56,423 nucleotides of DNA. It comes from 2-02-FULL-66-14 sp037443705. GTDB lineage: Bacteria; Pseudomonadota; Gammaproteobacteria; Burkholderiales; SG8-39. The translations under genes and the position numbers were made by a program. The notes beneath the pieces were generated by a model. It was not told the DNA's origin and ran no database searches. It saw only the letters and a list, made by a program, of their open reading frames with translations. The DNA is taken from contig JBBINV010000016.1 of the NCBI GenBank assembly GCA_037443705.1, forward strand, positions 1 to 56,423, in the 5' to 3' direction. Of the stretch, positions 7,749 through 17,821 are shown in pieces (positions within the stretch are counted from its first letter, which is position 1; every line of letters begins with the position of its first letter).

Positions 7749-8678
7749 ATGGAGCAGGCGCCCCCTCCGTTCTTCAAGCGCGGTCCGGCACCGCTCGTCC
7801 GCCTCGCGTTCTTCGCTTCGCTCTCGCTCGCGCTCGCGGTGCTCGACGCGCGTTTTCGCTACGCCGACGGCCTGAGAAGTGCGCTCGCCGCGCTGGTGTA
7901 TCCCCTGCAGGTCGCAGCCACCGCGCCAGTCGCGCTCGCTGAGCGCGCCGCGGAGTATTTCCGGGTCCAGTCGCAGCTGCGCGACGAAAACGCCGAGCTG
8001 CGCGCGAAGCTCCTCGCCGCGATGCAGAGCGCGCAGCGGCTGGAAGCCGCCGCGGCCGAGGCGGCGCAGCTTCGCCGCCAGATCGGCGCTGCCGAGCGCC
8101 TGCCCGCGGCCGCGACGCCCGCGGAGATCCTCTACAGCGGGCGCGACCCGTTCTCGCGGCGCATCGTGATCGACCGCGGTACGCGTCACGGTGTGCGCGC
8201 GGGCTCTCCGGTGGTCGACGAGGTCGGCGTCATCGGCCAGGTAACGCGCGCGCACGCGATGGCCTCCGAAGTGACGCTGCTCACCGACAAGGATCAGGCG
8301 ATTCCGGTGCAGGTGGTCCGCAATGGCCTGCGCGCGGTGGCGTTCGGCGGCGGGGCCTCGGGAATGCTGGAGCTGCGGTTCATGGCGGCGAATGCCGAGA
8401 TCCAGGCGGGCGACACGCTCGTCACCTCGGGACTGGACGGCACCTACCCGTCAGGACTCGCGGTCGCCACTGTCGTGCGGATCGAGCGCGACGCGGCGCA
8501 TACCTTCGCGCGCATCGAGTGCCGGCCGGCCGCCGGCGTGGAGCGCGGGCGCTTCGTGCTGGTGCTCGCACCCGAGGCGAAGCCCCTGCCCTACCCCGAG
8601 GAAGCCGCGCCCGGTCGCGCACCCGTAAAGCGCCCGGGCAAGACCCGCCGCGGGCGCAGGAACGCCGATGGTGCCTGA
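7749..8678 (+). CDS. mreC: Rod-shape-determining protein MreC
   Basis: Periplasmic scaffold that links MreB to PBP2/RodA, 309 residues. There is one N-terminal membrane segment (LVRLAFFASLSLALAVLD). A coiled coil follows at about residues 72-115 (RDENAELRAKLLAAMQSAQ and onwards), then the beta-barrel domain with YSGRDPFSRRIVIDRG, GSPVVDEVGVIGQV and VTLLTDKDQAIPVQV. The Pro/Arg/Lys-rich C-terminal tail is probably disordered. The last 11 bases overlap mreD. Confidence 0.94.
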   Translation: MEQAPPPFFKRGPAPLVRLAFFASLSLALAVLDARFRYADGLRSALAALVYPLQVAATAPVALAERAAEYFRVQSQLRDENAELRAKLLAAMQSAQRLEAAAAEAAQLRRQIGAAERLPAAATPAEILYSGRDPFSRRIVIDRGTRHGVRAGSPVVDEVGVIGQVTRAHAMASEVTLLTDKDQAIPVQVVRNGLRAVAFGGGASGMLELRFMAANAEIQAGDTLVTSGLDGTYPSGLAVATVVRIERDAAHTFARIECRPAAGVERGRFVLVLAPEAKPLPYPEEAAPGRAPVKRPGKTRRGRRNADGA

Positions 8679-9186
8679 TCGTCCCCAGCCGATCCTCCTT
8701 CCGGTACGCACGAGCACGATCGCGATCTCGTTCGGCGCCGCGCTGCTGCTCAACTACCTGCCGTGGAAGAGCGTCGCGGTCGCGCCCGACTTCGTTGCGC
8801 TCACCCTCGCCTTCTGGTGCGTGCGCCAGCCGCGCCTGGTGGGGCTCGGCGTGGGCTGGCTCCTCGGCGTGCTCACCGACGTCGGCAACGGCGTGCTCCT
8901 CGGCCAGCATGCGCTTTCGTATTCGCTGCTCGCGTTCGCCTCGATCGCGCTGTCGCGCCGGATCCTGTGGTTCCCGCTCTGGGGCCAGGCGCTGCACGTC
9001 GCGGCGCTGCTCGCCGCCGCTCAGGCCGTAGGGGCGATGGTGCGCCTCGCCGCGGGCGCCGAGTTCCCCGGCTGGTCGCTCGCGGCCGGCCCGGCGGTGG
9101 GCGCGGCGCTGTGGCCCGCCGTGAGCTTCGTGCTGCTCGCGCCGCAGCGCCGGCCGGGGTCGGCCGACGAAACCCGTCCGGTCTGA
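8668..9186 (+). CDS. mreD: Rod-shape-determining protein MreD
   Basis: Integral inner-membrane member of the elongasome, 172 residues with about five predicted membrane helices (for example ISFGAALLLNYLPW, LGVGWLLGVLTDVGNGVL and AVSFVLLAPQ). The GLLTDV-like motif LLGVLTDVGNGVLLGQHA is the family signature. The gene begins inside the 3' end of mreC and is followed after 3 bases by mrdA, consistent with a single operon. Confidence 0.9.
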   Translation: MVPDRPQPILLPVRTSTIAISFGAALLLNYLPWKSVAVAPDFVALTLAFWCVRQPRLVGLGVGWLLGVLTDVGNGVLLGQHALSYSLLAFASIALSRRILWFPLWGQALHVAALLAAAQAVGAMVRLAAGAEFPGWSLAAGPAVGAALWPAVSFVLLAPQRRPGSADETRPV

Positions 9187-9189
9187 CCC

Positions 9190-11109
9190 ATGTCCCTCAA
9201 GGTCACCGAGCTGCGCAACCACGAGCGCGAACTCTACTACTTCCAGCTCCGCGTCGGGTTCGCCGGCTTCGCGGTGCTCGCGGCGTTCGCGCTGCTGTTC
9301 GCCCGCTTCTTCTACCTCCAGGTCGTTCAGCACGACACCTACGCCGCGAAAGCGGAGGAGAACCGGATCTCGATTGTGCCGCTCGCGCCGAACCGCGGGC
9401 TGATCCTGGATCGCAACGGCGTGGTGCTTGCGCGCAACTACTCAGCCTACACGCTCGAGATCTTCCCGGCGAAGGTGCGCGACCTGGAGGCAGCGATCGA
9501 CGAGCTCGGCGCGGTGGTCGAGATCCAGGCGAAGGACCGCGCGCGGTTCAAGAAGCTCCTCGCGGAGGCGCGCAACGCCGAGAGCCTGCCGATCCGCACC
9601 CGGCTCACCGACGAGGAGGTGGCGCGGTTCGTCGCGAACCGCTATCGCTTTCCCGGCGCCGAGATCAAGGCGCGGCTGTTCCGGCAGTACCCGTTCGGCG
9701 AGGTCGCCTCGCACGTGATCGGCTATATCGGCCGGATCAACTCGCATGATCAGGAGCGGCTGGCCGATCTCGGCGTCGAGTCGAACTACCGCGGCACCGA
9801 CTTCATCGGCAAGGCCGGGATCGAGGCGAGCTATCAGCACGAGCTGCACGGCACCACGGGCTTCGAGCAGGTCGAGATCGACGCCGGCGGGCGCGGCATC
9901 CGCACCCTCTCGCGCACGCCCTCGCAGCCGGGCAACAACCTGACGCTCACGCTCGACATCCGGCTGCAGCAGGTCGCCGAAGGCATGTTCGGCGCGCGGC
10001 GCGGGGCGCTGGTCGCGCTCGAGCCTTCGAGCGGTGCGGTGCTCGCTTTCGTCTCCCGGCCCGGATACGACCCGAACCTGTTCGTGGACGGCATCGATCC
10101 CCAGAGCTGGGCGGAGCTCAACGGCTCGCCCGACCGGCCGCTCAACAACCGCGCCATCGCGGGCGTGTATCCGCCGGGCTCGACCTTCAAGCCGTACATG
10201 GCGCTCGCGGCGCTCGAGGCGGGCAAGCGCACGTTCCGGAGCGCGATCCACGACCCCGGCTATTTCGAGTTCGGCGGCCGGCGCTTCCGCGATTCCAGGC
10301 CCGGAGGCAACGGCTACGTCGACCTGTACCGCTCGATCGTGGTGTCCTCGGACACGTATTACTACATGGTCGCGAACGACATGGGCATCGACGCGATCGC
10401 GGGCTTCATGAGGCACTTCGGGTTCGGGGCGAAGACCGGGATCGACCTCGAGGGCGAGGCGGTCGGCGTGCTGCCCTCGCCCGAGTGGAAGATGAAGCGC
10501 TTCCGCCGCCCCGAGCAGCAGAAGTGGTACGCCGGCGAGACGATCTCGATCGGCATCGGCCAGGGCTACAACGCCTACACCCCGGCGCAGCTCGCGCTCG
10601 CGGTGGCGACGCTTGCCAACAACGGCGCGATGTTCCGTCCCCGGCTCGTCGACCACGTCGACAACCTGCGCAGCGGGGAGCGGCGCTATCTCGAGCCGCA
10701 GCTGGCGCACCGCGTCCCGGTCCGGCCCGAGTACCTGGAGTTCGTCAAGAACGCGATGGCGGGCGTCAACCGGGAGGGCACAGGAGCGCGCGCCTTCGCG
10801 GGCGCGCAGTACACGAGCGCGGGCAAGACCGGCACCGCCCAGGTGATCGGCATCAAGCAGGGCGAGAAGTACCTGGAGTCGAAGGTCGAGGAGCGGCTGC
10901 GCGATCATTCGCTGTTCATCGTCTTCGCCCCGGTCGAGAGCCCGAAGATCGCGGTTGCGGTGGTGGTCGAGAACGGCGGGTTCGGCGCGCGCGCCGCGGC
11001 GCCGATCGCGCGCGCCGTGCTCGACTATTACCTCCTCGGCAAGGTGCCGGAGGCGCTGGCGAAGCCCCCGGCCGAGGACGCGGGCGAGGACGAGGCGGAG
11101 TCGGATTGA
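9190..11109 (+). CDS. mrdA: Penicillin-binding protein 2 (elongasome transpeptidase)
   Basis: Class B PBP that cross-links peptidoglycan during side-wall growth, 639 residues. It has one N-terminal membrane helix (GFAGFAVLAAFALLFARFF) and a pedestal domain with the NRGLILDRNG motif. The transpeptidase domain carries Ser331-x-x-Lys334 (PGSTFKPYM), SSDTYYY (the SxN-equivalent typical of PBP2) and the KTG triad at 546-548 (AGKTGTAQV). The acidic C-terminal tail (EDAGEDEAESD) is probably disordered. Its stop overlaps the rodA start as ATGA, matching the known PBP2-RodA partnership. Confidence 0.96.
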   Translation: MSLKVTELRNHERELYYFQLRVGFAGFAVLAAFALLFARFFYLQVVQHDTYAAKAEENRISIVPLAPNRGLILDRNGVVLARNYSAYTLEIFPAKVRDLEAAIDELGAVVEIQAKDRARFKKLLAEARNAESLPIRTRLTDEEVARFVANRYRFPGAEIKARLFRQYPFGEVASHVIGYIGRINSHDQERLADLGVESNYRGTDFIGKAGIEASYQHELHGTTGFEQVEIDAGGRGIRTLSRTPSQPGNNLTLTLDIRLQQVAEGMFGARRGALVALEPSSGAVLAFVSRPGYDPNLFVDGIDPQSWAELNGSPDRPLNNRAIAGVYPPGSTFKPYMALAALEAGKRTFRSAIHDPGYFEFGGRRFRDSRPGGNGYVDLYRSIVVSSDTYYYMVANDMGIDAIAGFMRHFGFGAKTGIDLEGEAVGVLPSPEWKMKRFRRPEQQKWYAGETISIGIGQGYNAYTPAQLALAVATLANNGAMFRPRLVDHVDNLRSGERRYLEPQLAHRVPVRPEYLEFVKNAMAGVNREGTGARAFAGAQYTSAGKTGTAQVIGIKQGEKYLESKVEERLRDHSLFIVFAPVESPKIAVAVVVENGGFGARAAAPIARAVLDYYLLGKVPEALAKPPAEDAGEDEAESD

Positions 11110-12227
11110 TGGCGCTCGAGCTCTCCACGTTCTCGCCGCGGCGCGCGGCTGCGCGGCTCGGCGAAGGCATCGACGGCACGCTCCTTGCGATCGTGCTCGC
11201 ACTGGTGGCCGTGGGCCTCGCGACGCTTTACTCCGCGAGCTACGACAACCCGGGGCGCGTCACCGGCCAGCTCGCCAACCTCGCGGTCGCGCTCGTGGCG
11301 ATGTGGCTCGCGGCGCGCGTCCCGCCCCAGTTGCTGATGCGCTTCGCGCTCCCGGCCTACGCGCTCGGCCTCGGTCTGCTTGTCGCGGTGGCGCTGTTCG
11401 GGGACGTCGTGAACGGGGCGCGGCGCTGGCTGCACGTGGGGGTGACGCGCTTCCAGCCCGCCGAGATGATGAAGCTCGCGCTCCCCCTCATGCTCGCGTG
11501 GTACTTCCACAAGAACGAGTCGACGCTGCGCCTGCGCGACTTCGCGGTCGCGGCGCTACTGCTCGCGGTGCCTGTGGCGCTGATCGCGCGCCAGCCCGAC
11601 CTCGGTACCGCGGTGCTGGTCGCGGCCGCCGGCTTCTACGTGATCTTCTTCGCCGGGGTGGGCTGGAAACTGCTCGCGGGGCTGGGCGTCGCCGGTCTCG
11701 CGAGCCTGCCGCCGCTGTGGGGGATGCTGCACGACTACCAGCGCAAGCGCATTCTCACGCTGCTCGACCCCTCGCAGGATCCGCTCGGGGCGGGTTACCA
11801 CACGATTCAGTCGACGATCGCGGTGGGCTCGGGAGGCCTCGCCGGCAAGGGGTGGCTGCAGGGAACGCAAACGCACCTCGAGTTCATCCCCGAGCGCCAC
11901 ACCGACTTCATCTTCGCCGTTTTCTCGGAGGAGTTCGGCCTTGTCGGAAACGCCGTGCTGATCGCGCTCTATGCGGCGCTCGTCGCGCGCGGCCTCATGA
12001 TCGCCGCGAACGCGCCGTCGTTCTTCTCGCGGCTGCTAGCGGCCGCGGTGACGCTCATCTTCTTCACCTACGCGTTCGTCAACATGGGCATGGTCTCGGG
12101 CATCCTGCCCGTGGTCGGGGTGCCGCTGCCCTTCGTGTCCTACGGCGGCACCGCGCTCGCGACGCTTTTCGTGGGCGTGGGGATCCTCATGAGCATCCAC
12201 CGGCATCGCCGACTGGTCCAGACCTGA
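11109..12227 (+). CDS. rodA: RodA peptidoglycan glycosyltransferase (SEDS family)
   Basis: Inner-membrane glycan polymerase that works with PBP2, 372 residues and about ten helices. SEDS hallmarks are visible: NGARRWLHVGVTRFQPAE near residue 100, ALIARQPDLGTA, the long extracytoplasmic loop containing QSTIAVGSGGLAGKGW and EFIPERHTDFIFAVF, and the closing PVVGVPLPFVSYGGTAL. The ATG overlaps the mrdA stop. A stem-loop lies just beyond the stop. Confidence 0.96.
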   Translation: MALELSTFSPRRAAARLGEGIDGTLLAIVLALVAVGLATLYSASYDNPGRVTGQLANLAVALVAMWLAARVPPQLLMRFALPAYALGLGLLVAVALFGDVVNGARRWLHVGVTRFQPAEMMKLALPLMLAWYFHKNESTLRLRDFAVAALLLAVPVALIARQPDLGTAVLVAAAGFYVIFFAGVGWKLLAGLGVAGLASLPPLWGMLHDYQRKRILTLLDPSQDPLGAGYHTIQSTIAVGSGGLAGKGWLQGTQTHLEFIPERHTDFIFAVFSEEFGLVGNAVLIALYAALVARGLMIAANAPSFFSRLLAAAVTLIFFTYAFVNMGMVSGILPVVGVPLPFVSYGGTALATLFVGVGILMSIHRHRRLVQT

Positions 12228-12235
12228 GCGGGTTT

Positions 12236-12270
12236 TGCGGAGCAGCAGGAAACTGAAACCTGCCTCCGCA
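12236..12270 (+). terminator. Stem-loop after rodA (terminator-like)
   Basis: TGCGGAG at 12236-12242 pairs exactly with CTCCGCA at 12264-12270. Inside it GCAGG (12245-12249) pairs with CCTGC (12259-12263), with a 2-base bulge and a 9-base A-rich loop. No T-run follows, so intrinsic termination is uncertain; it could be a Rho-dependent end or an mRNA stabiliser. Confidence 0.45.
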
Positions 12271-12319
12271 TCATGAAACGAACCCGCGATAACTATCTGT
12301 AAATGCTTGTTTTATGTCG

Positions 12320-12325
12320 TATAAG
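12320..12325 (+). promoter_or_regulatory. Candidate -10 box upstream of aceA
   Basis: TATAAG lies in the AT-rich part of the 186-base rodA-aceA gap, about 88 bases before the aceA ATG. The hexamer 17 bases upstream (CTGTAA) is a weak -35. The AT-rich setting in an otherwise very G+C-rich sequence supports a promoter, but the motif match alone is modest. Confidence 0.35.
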
Positions 12326-12413
12326 TAGGGTATTGGGACCGTATTGCTGTGCGCCATTGTCCTTCGCTAAAGTCGTGGCTGATCAGCAACTTCCGATACC
12401 GAAAGGACGCCAG

Positions 12414-13739
<1,326 letters not shown>

Positions 13740-13740
13740 T

Positions 13741-15576
13741 GTGAGGGAGCCGGCGCAGGTCCTCGCGATCCACGAGACGCGGGCCGACCGCGCCGGCGAG
13801 ATCGCGCGCGCGATCCTCGCCGGCTTCGACCGGCACTACCGCCTGTTCCGGGAAGCCGCGCGCGAGGCGAAGCTCCTGTTCGAGCGCGCCGACTGGCGCG
13901 CCATGGCCGAGCTCGCGCGCGCCCGGATCACGATGTACGACACGCGCGTCGAGGAGGCGGTGCGCGGCATCCTCGACCGTTTTCCCGAGGCCGAGGTCAC
14001 CGAGTCGCTCTGGCCGGCGATCAAGCTGGCGTACATCCCGCTGCTCCACGATCACCGCCAGCCCGAGCTCGCCGAGACCTTCTTCAACTCGGTCGCCTGC
14101 CAGGTGCTGCACCGGCGCTACTACCGCAACGAGTTCATCTTCTGGCGCCCGGCGGTGGCGACCGAGCACCTCGAGGGGGAGGAGCCGGCTTACCGCAGCT
14201 ACTATCCGCGCAAGGGGGGCGCGGGGCTGCGTACCACGCTCGAGCGCATTGCGCTCGATTTCGGGCTCGCGAACCCCTTCGAGGACCTGCGGCGCGATGT
14301 GGGCAACGTGATCCGCGCGTTGCGAACCCAGTTCCCGCGCCCGGTGCGCGCGCGCCCGAGCCTCCAGATCCAGGTGCTCGGGTCGCTTTTCTTCCGCAAC
14401 AAGGGCGCCTACATCGTCGGCAAGGCGATGAACGGCAACGTGGAGCTTCCGTTCGCGGTCCCGATCCTGCAAAACGACGCCCGCGAGCTCTACCTCGACA
14501 CCGTGCTCTTCGGGCAGGACGAGATCCTGATCCTGTTCTCCTTCGCGCGCGCCTACTTCTTCGTGGACATGGAGGTGCCAGCGGCGTACGTATCGTTCCT
14601 GAGGCAGCTGATGCCGAAGAAGCCGCGCGCCGAGATGTACATGGCGGTCGGGCTTCACAAGCAGGGCAAGACCGTCTTCTACCGCGACCTCTTCTATCAC
14701 CTGAAGCACTCGTCGGACAACTTCACCGTTGCGCCGGGCATCAAGGGCATGGTGATGCTCGTGTTCACCTTGCCCTCGTTTCCCTACGTCTTCAAGGTGA
14801 TCCGGGACAACTTCGCGCCGCCGAAGGAGACCGACCGGGCCACGGTCAAGAGCAAGTACCTGCTCGTCAAGTACCACGACCGCGTAGGGCGCCTCGCCGA
14901 CACGCTCGAGTACTCGCTCGTCGCGCTGCCGCTCGAGCGGTTCGACCCGGCGCTCATCGACGAGCTGAAGAGCGAGGCCGCCTCCAGCATCGAGATCGAG
15001 GGCAACCGGATCGTGATCAAGCACGTCTACATCGAGCGCCGCATGCAGCCTCTCAACCTCTATGTGGAGGAGGCGATCGCCGACGGCGACGAGGCGCGCC
15101 TCGAGCACGCCCTCAAGGAGTACGGCGACGCGATCAAGGACCTCGCCGGCGCCAATATCTTCCCGGGCGACCTGCTGCTCAAGAACTTCGGCGTGACGCG
15201 CCACAACCGGGTCGTGTTCTACGACTACGACGAGATCCAGTACATGACCGACTGCGATTTCCGCTCGATCCCGGCGCCGCGCAGCCACGAGGACGAGATG
15301 GCGGCCGAGCCCTACTGGTCGGTAGGCGCGAACGACGTGTTCCCCGAGCAGTTCGGCCGGTTCCTGGTGTCGAACGCGCGCGCCAGAGAGATTTTCCTCG
15401 CGCACCACGCCGATCTCCTCGATCCGGCGTTCTGGCGCGGCAAGCAGGCGCGCATCCGCGCCGGCCTGCAGGAGGACGTGTTTCCCTATCCCGAGGCGGC
15501 GAGATTCGTGCGGCGCCCGCCGCGCGCGGCAGCGAGGCCCGCGGCGAGCGCGACCAGCGCGTCGAGCGCCGCGTAG
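13741..15576 (+). CDS. aceK: Isocitrate dehydrogenase kinase/phosphatase
   Basis: Bifunctional enzyme that phosphorylates and dephosphorylates isocitrate dehydrogenase, diverting carbon to isocitrate lyase; 611 residues from the GTG at 13741. The regulatory N-domain covers roughly the first 300 residues. The kinase lobe contains the ATP-site signature APGIKGMVMLVFTLPSFPY, then VFKVIRDNFAPPKE and the catalytic-loop region FPGDLLLKNFGVTRHNRVVF with YDYDEI. It follows aceA directly. The last 25 or so residues are Ala/Arg/Pro/Ser low-complexity sequence running 91 bases into the convergent membrane-protein gene, which suggests the ancestral stop lay earlier. Confidence 0.95.
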   Translation: MREPAQVLAIHETRADRAGEIARAILAGFDRHYRLFREAAREAKLLFERADWRAMAELARARITMYDTRVEEAVRGILDRFPEAEVTESLWPAIKLAYIPLLHDHRQPELAETFFNSVACQVLHRRYYRNEFIFWRPAVATEHLEGEEPAYRSYYPRKGGAGLRTTLERIALDFGLANPFEDLRRDVGNVIRALRTQFPRPVRARPSLQIQVLGSLFFRNKGAYIVGKAMNGNVELPFAVPILQNDARELYLDTVLFGQDEILILFSFARAYFFVDMEVPAAYVSFLRQLMPKKPRAEMYMAVGLHKQGKTVFYRDLFYHLKHSSDNFTVAPGIKGMVMLVFTLPSFPYVFKVIRDNFAPPKETDRATVKSKYLLVKYHDRVGRLADTLEYSLVALPLERFDPALIDELKSEAASSIEIEGNRIVIKHVYIERRMQPLNLYVEEAIADGDEARLEHALKEYGDAIKDLAGANIFPGDLLLKNFGVTRHNRVVFYDYDEIQYMTDCDFRSIPAPRSHEDEMAAEPYWSVGANDVFPEQFGRFLVSNARAREIFLAHHADLLDPAFWRGKQARIRAGLQEDVFPYPEAARFVRRPPRAAARPAASATSASSAA

Positions 15577-16154
15577 AACGCGCCCGCGGCCGCGGGCGGA
15601 TTGGTGGTCGACAGGCCGAGCCCGGGCAGCTCGCGCTGCCAGGTCCAGCTCCCCATCCACGTGCCGTAGAGCTCGAGCGGCAGCGCGAGCACGAACGTCG
15701 CCGCGTAGAGCCGCCTCTGCGCCGGGTGCAGCCACGCGCAGCCCGCAAGCAGCACCACGAGCGGAACCGCAAGCGTATCGATCTGCGCGAACGCGGCCGC
15801 CACGGCATATGTTCCCGCAGCCGCATAGATGCAAACCACCGGAACGTCGCCGAGGCGCCGTGCGAGCGCCACGCCGAGAACGTAGAGGAACACGTGCCCG
15901 GGCGGGACGAAGTGCGGGATGTTGCCGAGGCGATACGCATAGAGGCCCGCCCCGAGCGACAGGACGATCTCGCCCGCGGTGGCGATCGCGAGGCAGGCGA
16001 GCATCGCGCGGCGCTCGTCGCCGCGCGCGGCGCCGAGCAGCCACAGGAGCAGCGCCCAGCAGCCCACGCTCGCCGCGATCTGCCCGGGCAGGTCGGAATG
16101 CACGTCGACCCATACGCCCGCCGCGAACGCGGCGACAAGGACCGCGGCCTTCAC
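15486..16154 (-). CDS. Multi-pass membrane protein, unknown function
   Basis: A 222-residue protein with about seven or eight hydrophobic helices (for example AVLVAAFAAGVWVDV, ASVGCWALLLWLLG, FVPPGHVFLYVLGVALA and LVVLLAGCAWL). The conserved-looking polar segments are RLGNIPHFVPPGH and ELYGTWMGSWTWQ, which lie at membrane edges. I do not recognise a named family. The GTG at 16154 overlaps, as GTGA, the stop of the upstream DUF167 gene in its repaired frame. The 3' end overlaps aceK tail-to-tail by 91 bases. Confidence 0.75.
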   Translation of the reverse strand: MKAAVLVAAFAAGVWVDVHSDLPGQIAASVGCWALLLWLLGAARGDERRAMLACLAIATAGEIVLSLGAGLYAYRLGNIPHFVPPGHVFLYVLGVALARRLGDVPVVCIYAAAGTYAVAAAFAQIDTLAVPLVVLLAGCAWLHPAQRRLYAATFVLALPLELYGTWMGSWTWQRELPGLGLSTTNPPAAAGAFYAALDALVALAAGLAAARGGRRTNLAASG

Positions 16155-16437
16155 GCGCCGCTCCAGAGCGCCTCCGGACCGCGCACCGCGCCCGCCACCT
16201 CGACGCGCTTCGCGCGCGCGCGCTCGCGGACAGAATGACAACGTTGCGCTTCGAAACCCCCAGCGCCTCGGAAAGAAATTCCACCAGCTCCTCGTTGGCG
16301 CGGCCGTCCACCGCGCGCGCCGCGAGGCGCACCTTCAGCCGCTCGCCGTGAAGCCCCGCCACCCCGGTGCGCCGCGCGCCGGGCTGCACGTGGAGCTCGA
16401 GCACGAGCCGCGCGCCCTCGCGCCGCCACCAGCTCAC
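16151..16437 (-). pseudogene. DUF167 (YggU-type) gene with a one-base frameshift
   Basis: The GTG at 16437 opens a DUF167 protein: VLELHVQPGARRTGVAGLHG, ERLKVRLAARAVDGRANEEL, then GVSKRNVVILS. Family members continue SGxxxRxKxVxV. Here that continuation (RERARAKRVEVAGAV, ending ALWSGA) is in another frame, reached by adding one base after TCC at about 16228, in a CG-repeat tract. The repaired product would be 95 residues, normal for the family. Its TGA at 16151-16153 overlaps the next gene's GTG, as other junctions here do. This is either a real mutation or a sequencing/assembly deletion; read literally, the gene is broken. The start overlaps the yggT stop as GTGA. Confidence 0.8.
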
Positions 16438-17006
16438 GGCGCGCCCCCCGCCGCGGCGCGCAGGTACGCGAGCGCAATCAGGACTACCTGAAGCGCGAGC
16501 AGCAGCACCAGCGGCGAGAGGTCGAAGTTCGCCACCGGCGGCACCAGGCGCCGGATCGGCCGCAGGAACGGTCGCGTGAGCGCGCCGAACACGTGTGCCA
16601 TCGGGGCGTAGGGATTGACCCACGACAGGATCACCTGGACGAGCACCGCGAATACGAGGATGTGCAGGCTGTAACGGACGAGGTCGACGAGCGCCAGCGC
16701 CGCGAGCAGCGCCGCCGCGAGCCCGGGCGCGGCGCCCGGCTCCCAGCCGCGCAGCATCCCGAGTGCCCATTGCGCGAGCCCCTGGAGCAGCCACGCCGCG
16801 GCGAGCGTGGCGAGGTCGAGGCCGGCGAGCGGCGGGACGACGCGCCGCGCCGGCACCACGATCCAGTTGGTCATCGCGACCACGAACTCGCCTGCCGGGT
16901 TGCGAAACGGCACGCGCAGCCACTGGAAGTGAAAGCGCGCGAGCAGCAGGTACACGAAGAATCCCGCCACCGCGTCGACCAGCAGCTGCCCGATCTGCGA
17001 GAGCAT
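16434..17006 (-). CDS. yggT: YggT family membrane protein
   Basis: A 190-residue inner-membrane protein built of two YggT repeats. Each has a hydrophobic helix pair and an amphipathic segment (RNPAGEFVVAMTNWIVVPAR in the first; SWVNPYAPMAHVFGALTRPF with FLRPIRRLVPP in the second). The family is linked by context to cell division and envelope functions, but no activity is established from the sequence. I use the ATG at 17006, which overlaps the proC stop as TGATG, rather than the TTG one codon upstream. It lies in the widespread order yggS-proC-yggT-DUF167. Confidence 0.9.
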   Translation of the reverse strand: MLSQIGQLLVDAVAGFFVYLLLARFHFQWLRVPFRNPAGEFVVAMTNWIVVPARRVVPPLAGLDLATLAAAWLLQGLAQWALGMLRGWEPGAAPGLAAALLAALALVDLVRYSLHILVFAVLVQVILSWVNPYAPMAHVFGALTRPFLRPIRRLVPPVANFDLSPLVLLLALQVVLIALAYLRAAAGGAP

Positions 17007-17821
17007 CAATCGCGGCCGAGGAGGTCGCCGAGCTCCGCGCCGCGCCGGCTCGCCGCCTCGATGGCGCGCCGAAACCGCTCGGCGAGCTTCTCCTCGTCGA
17101 ATACCCGGAGCGCCGCTTCCGTCGTGCCGCCCTTCGAAGTGACCTGTTGCCTGAGCGCTTCGGGCGGGCTGCTGCTTTGCGCGGCGAGCCTGGCGGCGCC
17201 CAGTACGGTGTGCAGGGCGAGCTTGCGCGAGACCGCTTCGGGCAGCCCGAGTGCGCAGCCCGATTCCGCGAGCTGCTCGATGAACCAGAACACGTACGCA
17301 GGGCCGCTGCCCGAGACCGCGGTCACCGGGTCGAGCAGGCGCTCGTCCGATACCCAGACCACCTCGCCGACCGCCTGAAGCACCGATTGGGCTTTTTCCC
17401 GATCGGCGGCAGAAACGTCGGCCGCAGAGGCGTACAAACCCGTAATCCCTTCGCCGATCAACGCGGGCATGTTCGGCATGCAGCGCACGAGGTTCGCGTG
17501 CCCGCCGAGCCAGCGCGAGATGTCCGCGAGCCGCACGCCTGCACAGACGCTGACGACGAGCTTGCCCGCCGCCAGCCGCGCGAGCGGCGCGAGCGCCGCC
17601 CGCAGGTCCTGCGGCTTCACCGCGAGGACCAGGGTGTCGGCCGCCTCCGTGCGGTCGTCGGCTTCGCGCGACACATGGATCGCAAAGCGCTTCGCGAGCC
17701 CGTCGCGCTGCGCATCGAGCTTTTCGATCACGGAAATCGCCGCGGGATCGAACTTCCTGGAAATCAGGCCTCCCACCAGCGCGCCCGCCATGTTGCCGCC
17801 GCCGAGAAAGGCGATCCTCAT
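17006..17821 (-). CDS. proC: Pyrroline-5-carboxylate reductase
   Basis: NAD(P)H-dependent last step of proline synthesis, 271 residues. The Rossmann motif is IAFLGGGNMAGALVGGL at the N-terminus, followed by LVLAVKPQDL. The C-terminal dimerisation domain has DPVTAVSGSGPAYVFWFIEQ and the signature QQVTSKGGTTEAAL. The ATG overlaps the yggS stop (ATGA) and the stop overlaps yggT. Confidence 0.96.
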   Translation of the reverse strand: MRIAFLGGGNMAGALVGGLISRKFDPAAISVIEKLDAQRDGLAKRFAIHVSREADDRTEAADTLVLAVKPQDLRAALAPLARLAAGKLVVSVCAGVRLADISRWLGGHANLVRCMPNMPALIGEGITGLYASAADVSAADREKAQSVLQAVGEVVWVSDERLLDPVTAVSGSGPAYVFWFIEQLAESGCALGLPEAVSRKLALHTVLGAARLAAQSSSPPEALRQQVTSKGGTTEAALRVFDEEKLAERFRRAIEAASRRGAELGDLLGRD

